Assembly (NCBI GenBank): GCA_027485005.1
Contig: JAIXRX010000145.1
Span: forward strand, 1 to 8,930
From: Alphaproteobacteria bacterium
GTDB taxonomy: Bacteria; Pseudomonadota; Alphaproteobacteria; Rickettsiales; JAIXRX01
Reading direction: 5' to 3'
DNA: 8,930 bases
A program made the translations under genes and the position numbers. The notes under the pieces were generated by a model. It had not been told where the DNA came from, did not search any database, and saw only the letters and a list, made by a program, of their open reading frames with translations. Of the stretch, positions 6,376 to 8,930 are shown piece after piece. Numbering within the stretch: the stretch's first letter is position 1; every line of letters begins with the position of its first letter.

Positions 6376-6913
6376 GCTCTTGTCCTTTTTGCTGAGCAAC
6401 TCCTACCACTGGCGGAGACATTTCGCCCAATTGAGCTGTGGTCACACGCACCATATCTGGCGTCACACCATGGCGCGCAAGCACTTGGCCATATTTCTCT
6501 ACCTGTTGCGCAATGTCTGGGCGCTTGCTGAAGATGCCTTTAATTTTGTCAAAGGTCTCGCGGGTGATGAGCTGTGCGGCCATAGTGAGGCTGAATGCAA
6601 CCCCCGCCTCTTTTTTCTCTGCCATTTTCTCACGCGTTTGACGTGCCATTTCATGCTCTTGCGCAGCTTTCTGAGCTAAATGCTCATTCATGCGTGCCCG
6701 CAGTGCTTGTTTGATATGTTCGGGCAAGTTGGCGAACTGGCCGCCTAAAATCTGTTCTACGCCCTGCCCGCTTTCCAATGCGGGGAGTGCCACGGCAAGC
6801 AATTGGTCAACATCCTGATCGGACTGTTGGTCATTGGCTTGGGTTTGCGCACGCAAGTCGTCGGTGCCACTCGTGCCGTCATTGTACAAAGAATGATAAT
6901 CGTTATTTTCCAT
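6365..6913 (-). CDS. Soluble Gln/Ala-rich helical protein, unknown function
   Basis: No family is recognised. The 182 residues have no signal peptide or membrane helix. An acidic, Asn/Asp/Gln-rich N-terminus (1-37) leads to a helical block (38-82: DQLLAVALPALE, then LPEHIKQALRARMNEHL). A highly charged helix follows (83-103, AQEHEMARQTREKMAEKKEA, likely coiled coil), then a mixed region around 105-128 (FSLTMAAQLITRETFDKIKG) and a C-terminal helix with GVTPDMVRV near 149-157. The ATG at 6913 is supported by GAAGG 6 bases upstream and a promoter-like sequence in the gap before rpsD. It is translationally coupled to the exported protein downstream, suggesting that the two act together, perhaps at the membrane. 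Confidence 0.7.
   Translation of the reverse strand: MENNDYHSLYNDGTSGTDDLRAQTQANDQQSDQDVDQLLAVALPALESGQGVEQILGGQFANLPEHIKQALRARMNEHLAQKAAQEHEMARQTREKMAEKKEAGVAFSLTMAAQLITRETFDKIKGIFSKRPDIAQQVEKYGQVLARHGVTPDMVRVTTAQLGEMSPPVVGVAQQKGQERGV
6383..6387 (-). promoter_or_regulatory. Ribosome-binding site that decides the GTG start at 6375
   Basis: AAGGA on the minus strand lies inside the end of the upstream gene, 7 bases before GTG at 6375. This spacing, and the clean signal peptide that results, favour GTG over the TTG at 6399. Confidence 0.6.
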
Positions 6914-6939
6914 GAGTGACCTTCAGTTTTTCTTCAACC

Positions 6940-6968
6940 ACTATACACAAAGCAATGGATGCACCCAA
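6940..6968 (-). promoter_or_regulatory. Possible promoter of the 6913-6004 gene pair
   Basis: On the minus strand TATAGT (6945-6940) follows TTGGGT (6968-6963) with a 17-base spacer. It lies just downstream of the rpsD terminator, where a new transcription unit would need a promoter. The -10 is good (5 of 6) and the -35 weak (3 of 6). Confidence 0.4.
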
Positions 6969-6970
6969 CA

Positions 6971-7002
6971 AAAAAAGCGCAGAATGTCTTCTGCGCTTTT
7001 TT
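6971..7002. terminator. rpsD: Intrinsic terminator of rpsD, perfect 14-bp stem
   Basis: AAAAAAGCGCAGAA, loop TGTC, TTCTGCGCTTTTTT: a perfect 14-pair stem with a GC core, flanked by A- and T-runs on both strands. It begins 22 bases after the rpsD stop in the minus direction, and transcripts reading either way would see a stem followed by a U-run. On the minus strand it isolates rpsD from the 6913 gene. Confidence 0.9.
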
Positions 7003-7024
7003 GATAACTGTCTTACAAAAATGA

Positions 7025-7642
7025 TTAGCGAGAATAATACTCGACTACCAGATTTGGTTCCATAGAAACAGGATATGGTACTTCTGCCAACAATGGCACG
7101 CGCACAAATTTTCCGCTCAAGGTTTTATCGTTGAATTCGATATAATCTGGGGTGCTGCGCTCACCGCTTTTCAGTGCTTCGAGTACCATAGGAATCTGAC
7201 GTGATTTTTCTTTCACTTCCACTACATCACCCGCTTTCAAGCGATAGCTACCAATGTTAACTTTTTTGCCGTTCACGGTCACATGGCCGTGGTTCACGAA
7301 TTGACGCGCCGCAAATACGGTTGGCACCACACCCATACGGTAAACAAAAGCGTCCAAGCGGCTTTCGAGCAAGCCGATCAGGTTCTCACCTGAGTCACCC
7401 TTACGACGAGCAGCTTCTTGGTAGATTTTACGGAACTGGCGCTCACCGATGCTGCCATAGTAGCCGCGCAATTTTTGCTTAGCAGCCAACTGCGTTCCAA
7501 AGTCCGACAGCTTTTTGCGCATCAAGGGGCCATGCTGGCCAGGCTTGTAAGCACGACGGATAGAAGGATCTTTAGCACGGCCCCACAGGTTAAGACCTAA
7601 GCGGCGGCTGATTTTGTATTTTGATTCCAGACGTTTAGTCAC
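7025..7642 (-). CDS. rpsD: 30S ribosomal protein S4
   Basis: 205 residues, the normal length. S4 is a primary 16S rRNA-binding protein that nucleates 30S assembly and lines the mRNA entry channel. The sequence shows the N-terminal MTKRLESKYKISRRLGLNLW, a basic helical domain with RAYKPGQHGP (30-39) and the S4 RNA-binding domain (about 94-155: LESRLDAFVYRMG, then QFVNHGHVTVNGKKV). It ends in the conserved VVEYYSR. It lacks the four-cysteine N-terminal zinc site, as in the zinc-free S4 form. The start is GTG at 7642, with GAGGA 5 bases upstream; the first codons match S4 proteins, so no other start is needed. It is transcribed alone from a strong promoter and ends at a strong terminator. It is not in an alpha-operon arrangement with rpsM, rpsK or rpoA, consistent with the solitary rpsD found in alphaproteobacteria. 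Confidence 0.98.
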   Translation of the reverse strand: MTKRLESKYKISRRLGLNLWGRAKDPSIRRAYKPGQHGPLMRKKLSDFGTQLAAKQKLRGYYGSIGERQFRKIYQEAARRKGDSGENLIGLLESRLDAFVYRMGVVPTVFAARQFVNHGHVTVNGKKVNIGSYRLKAGDVVEVKEKSRQIPMVLEALKSGERSTPDYIEFNDKTLSGKFVRVPLLAEVPYPVSMEPNLVVEYYSR

Positions 7643-7678
7643 GTTCGTCCTCTTGTTTTAGCAGATTTAAGAGGGCGC

Positions 7679-7706
7679 AATATAGCGCGCAAACAGGCGC
7701 TGTCAA
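7679..7706 (-). promoter_or_regulatory. rpsD: Strong sigma-70-type promoter of rpsD with GC-rich discriminator
   Basis: On the minus strand TTGACA (7706-7701, perfect consensus) and TATATT (7684-7679) are 16 bases apart. The bases after the -10 are GCGCCC, a GC-rich discriminator as seen in promoters of stable RNA and ribosomal genes subject to stringent control. The leader would be only about 30 bases, leaving little room for a structured S4 autoregulatory site upstream of the start. Confidence 0.75.
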
Positions 7707-7773
7707 TGGGTTTTTTGGGTTTGAGCGTAATTATGTTTGGGCATTGCCCCCCACATCATTGCCCCAAAGACTG

Positions 7774-8256
7774 CTAGCGTGGCAGACCGCTGTTAAATTC
7801 CGCTTGCTGAGCCGCCACAGAACGCTCACCACCAATACGGCTTTGCCATTGATTAGGCTGCATTTGCTGTTGTTGTGCCGTCACCAAACCATAGGCTTCC
7901 TGCATCATTTGCTCTGTTTTTTGCAATTCAGCAGAAATTTTGCGTTCATTTTCAATCTGATTATCAATCGTTTTTTCCTTGCGATGGCTTTTCCACCAGC
8001 TGAACCCTACCAACGTGGCTGCGGCAGCGGCAACGACCGCCAAACGCGGATGGCGTGTGCCGATATCACCGATCGCTTTGAATGGTGCCGAAAGTAGATC
8101 GAGCGCAAAACCAGCAATGCCACCCAGCACGGATTTACCAGCACCTGCTCCACCACCCAAAACTCCTCTGATGGACTCAAAGGCTTTATTGGCGGTGCTC
8201 TGTATGCCCCTACCCGCGTATGCGACGCTATCTACAAATTCTTTACCAGTTGCCAT
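7774..8256 (-). CDS. Membrane-anchored coiled-coil protein, paralogue of its upstream neighbour
   Basis: No family is recognised. 160 residues: an N-terminal segment MATGKEFVDSVAYAGRGIQS, a Gly-rich stretch (31-49, GVLGGGAGAGKSVLGGIAG), a moderately hydrophobic segment ending LLSAPFKAIG (54-63), then a clear membrane helix (71-88, RLAVVAAAAATLVGFSWW). A basic stop-transfer (KSHRKEK) and a charged coiled-coil helix (about 96-122) follow, then a Gln-rich tail. GAGAGKS at 37-42 resembles a P-loop only by chance: no Walker B or nucleotide-binding fold is evident. AAGGAG lies 6 bases before the ATG, and the stop of the paralogous gene is 17 bases upstream, so the two form an operon. The first residues align with the neighbour (VAYAGRGI against VGYAAKDGL), indicating shared ancestry. 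Confidence 0.7.
   Translation of the reverse strand: MATGKEFVDSVAYAGRGIQSTANKAFESIRGVLGGGAGAGKSVLGGIAGFALDLLSAPFKAIGDIGTRHPRLAVVAAAAATLVGFSWWKSHRKEKTIDNQIENERKISAELQKTEQMMQEAYGLVTAQQQQMQPNQWQSRIGGERSVAAQQAEFNSGLPR
8230..8256 (-). repeat. Start-region repeat, copy 2 (matches 8904-8930)
   Basis: The 27 bases at the start of this gene match the 27 bases at the start of the neighbouring gene (8904-8930) at 23 positions, same strand. This is the trace of a gene duplication or of a conserved N-terminal peptide. Confidence 0.55.
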
Positions 8257-8273
8257 GATTGACTCCTTATATC

Positions 8274-8930
8274 CTAGCCACGAGACGCCACGGCAGCGTT
8301 ACCATTCGCCAGTGATTCAACAAATTTCTTGTTCTGCATTTTAATATCGCTGCTACCAAGATCACTACCAGCATTTGGAAAACCACGGCGCGCATTCTCT
8401 TGCGCCACAAAACCATCCGGCGGAAGCTGGCTACCACCATTGATGGCAGCATTTTGCGCAGCTTGTTGACCAAGGGTCTGCGGCTGCATCATCTGAGCGC
8501 TCATTGCGTTCAACTGTTCGCGAGCGTTCTGATTTTGTGCCCGCAGCATGTCCAATTCCTGCTCTCGGCTAACGCCTTGTGCCAAGGTTGGGTTTTCTTC
8601 ACGTTCAATCTGGCGCTCTTTAGCGCCGCGGAATGGACCCGTCACCAAGCCCCAAGCCGCGCCGATTTTACCCGCAAACCAGCCTGCCGAACCACCGGTA
8701 AGCACACCGCCCAAAAGCCCCGTCACCACGCTAGCAGCGATACCGCCCGCCCCCACCGCCGCAGCGCCACCTGAAGCGGCAGCAATCCCAGCAAACACCA
8801 AGCCACCAATAGCCAGCGCTCCCAGAATCCCGAAAATTGCACCCACCGTGAGGAACGTTTTTAGGCCGTCTTTGGCAGCATAACCGACCGAGTCGATCGC
8901 ACCATCTACAATTTTTTCACCAATTGCCAT
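8274..8930 (-). CDS. Glycine-zipper membrane protein with coiled-coil tail, paralogue of its neighbour
   Basis: No family is recognised. 218 residues from an ATG exactly at the window edge; an upstream start cannot be excluded, but the N-terminus matches that of the downstream paralogue, which also begins at its ATG. The segments are an amphipathic start (1-24), two hydrophobic Gly/Ala-rich regions (about 25-52 and 56-98) with glycine-zipper spacing (GLLGGVLTGGSAGWFAGKIG, 71-90), and a strongly charged stretch RGAKERQIEREEN (101-113). A probable coiled coil (121-146) and a Gln/Asn/Gly-rich soluble tail follow. Glycine zippers pack membrane helices tightly, in oligomers or channels. The gene is followed after 17 bases by its paralogue. 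A membrane scaffold, a pore, or an assembly subunit are all open possibilities. Confidence 0.7.
   Translation of the reverse strand: MAIGEKIVDGAIDSVGYAAKDGLKTFLTVGAIFGILGALAIGGLVFAGIAAASGGAAAVGAGGIAASVVTGLLGGVLTGGSAGWFAGKIGAAWGLVTGPFRGAKERQIEREENPTLAQGVSREQELDMLRAQNQNAREQLNAMSAQMMQPQTLGQQAAQNAAINGGSQLPPDGFVAQENARRGFPNAGSDLGSSDIKMQNKKFVESLANGNAAVASRG
8904..8930 (-). repeat. Start-region repeat, copy 1 (matches 8230-8256)
   Basis: First copy of the 27-base start-region similarity described for 8230-8256. It encodes MAIGEKIVD against MATGKEFVD in the second copy. Confidence 0.55.

Noticed and set aside
6376..6399. TTG at 6399 as the start of the exported protein
   Set aside because: It would add eight charged residues before the signal peptide; GTG at 6375 has AAGGA at correct spacing.
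7741..7773. GGGCAATGCCC hairpin after the 160-residue gene, as a terminator
   Set aside because: The stem is only four pairs with a three-base loop and no T-run follows on the minus strand, so read-through into rpsD is more likely.
7774..8256. P-loop ATPase reading of GAGAGKS in the 160-residue protein
   Set aside because: The match lies in a Gly-rich stretch, with no Walker B motif and no nucleotide-binding domain length around it.
8548..8883. Pro/Ala-rich plus-strand open frame
   Set aside because: It is the antisense of the Gly/Ala-rich codons of the minus-strand membrane protein; composition alone explains its lack of stops.

Overview
The window reads as a chromosomal segment of an alphaproteobacterium. 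The evidence is a short stand-alone PurL, an alphaproteobacterial-type ribosomal protein S4 (RpsD), and the co-oriented set purL / bolA-like / CGFS glutaredoxin (grxD), a neighbourhood I associate with that class. I cannot place it to order or genus from sequence alone. No rRNA, tRNA, insertion sequence, phage gene or CRISPR array is visible. No gene-free stretch exceeds about 300 bases.

Layout. Positions 1-254 (minus) hold the N-terminal part of a glycosyltransferase cut off by the window edge. A divergent intergenic region (255-425) carries a good sigma-70-type promoter for purL. On the plus strand follow purL (426-2669), a 350-residue secreted protein of unknown function (2673-3725), a short bolA-like gene (3736-3966), a Tat-type lipoprotein of the SCO1/thioredoxin-like fold (4073-4786), a multi-pass membrane protein with a His-rich N-terminus (4792-5598) and the monothiol glutaredoxin grxD (5675-6007). 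grxD meets the minus-strand genes tail to tail, and the two stop codons share bases.

The minus strand, read from 8930 down to 6004, holds two neighbouring paralogous small membrane / coiled-coil proteins (8930-8274 and 8256-7774). Next comes rpsD (7642-7025), with its own strong promoter and a perfect-stem terminator. Last is a pair of unrecognised genes, one Gln/Ala-rich and soluble (6913-6365) and one exported and helical (6375-6004). The four small proteins share a look (short, Gln/Ala/Glu-rich helices, membrane-anchored or exported) but match no family I can name.

How the genes relate. PurL makes FGAM in purine synthesis. BolA-like and CGFS glutaredoxin proteins are known partners that hold a shared [2Fe-2S] cluster. 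Here they are separated by an SCO-like lipoprotein with an altered cysteine motif and a His-rich membrane protein, which suggests a metal- or redox-linked envelope function placed into an otherwise conserved housekeeping block. The most noteworthy unexplained parts are that inserted pair, the secreted 350-residue protein, and the paralogous membrane / coiled-coil genes beside rpsD.
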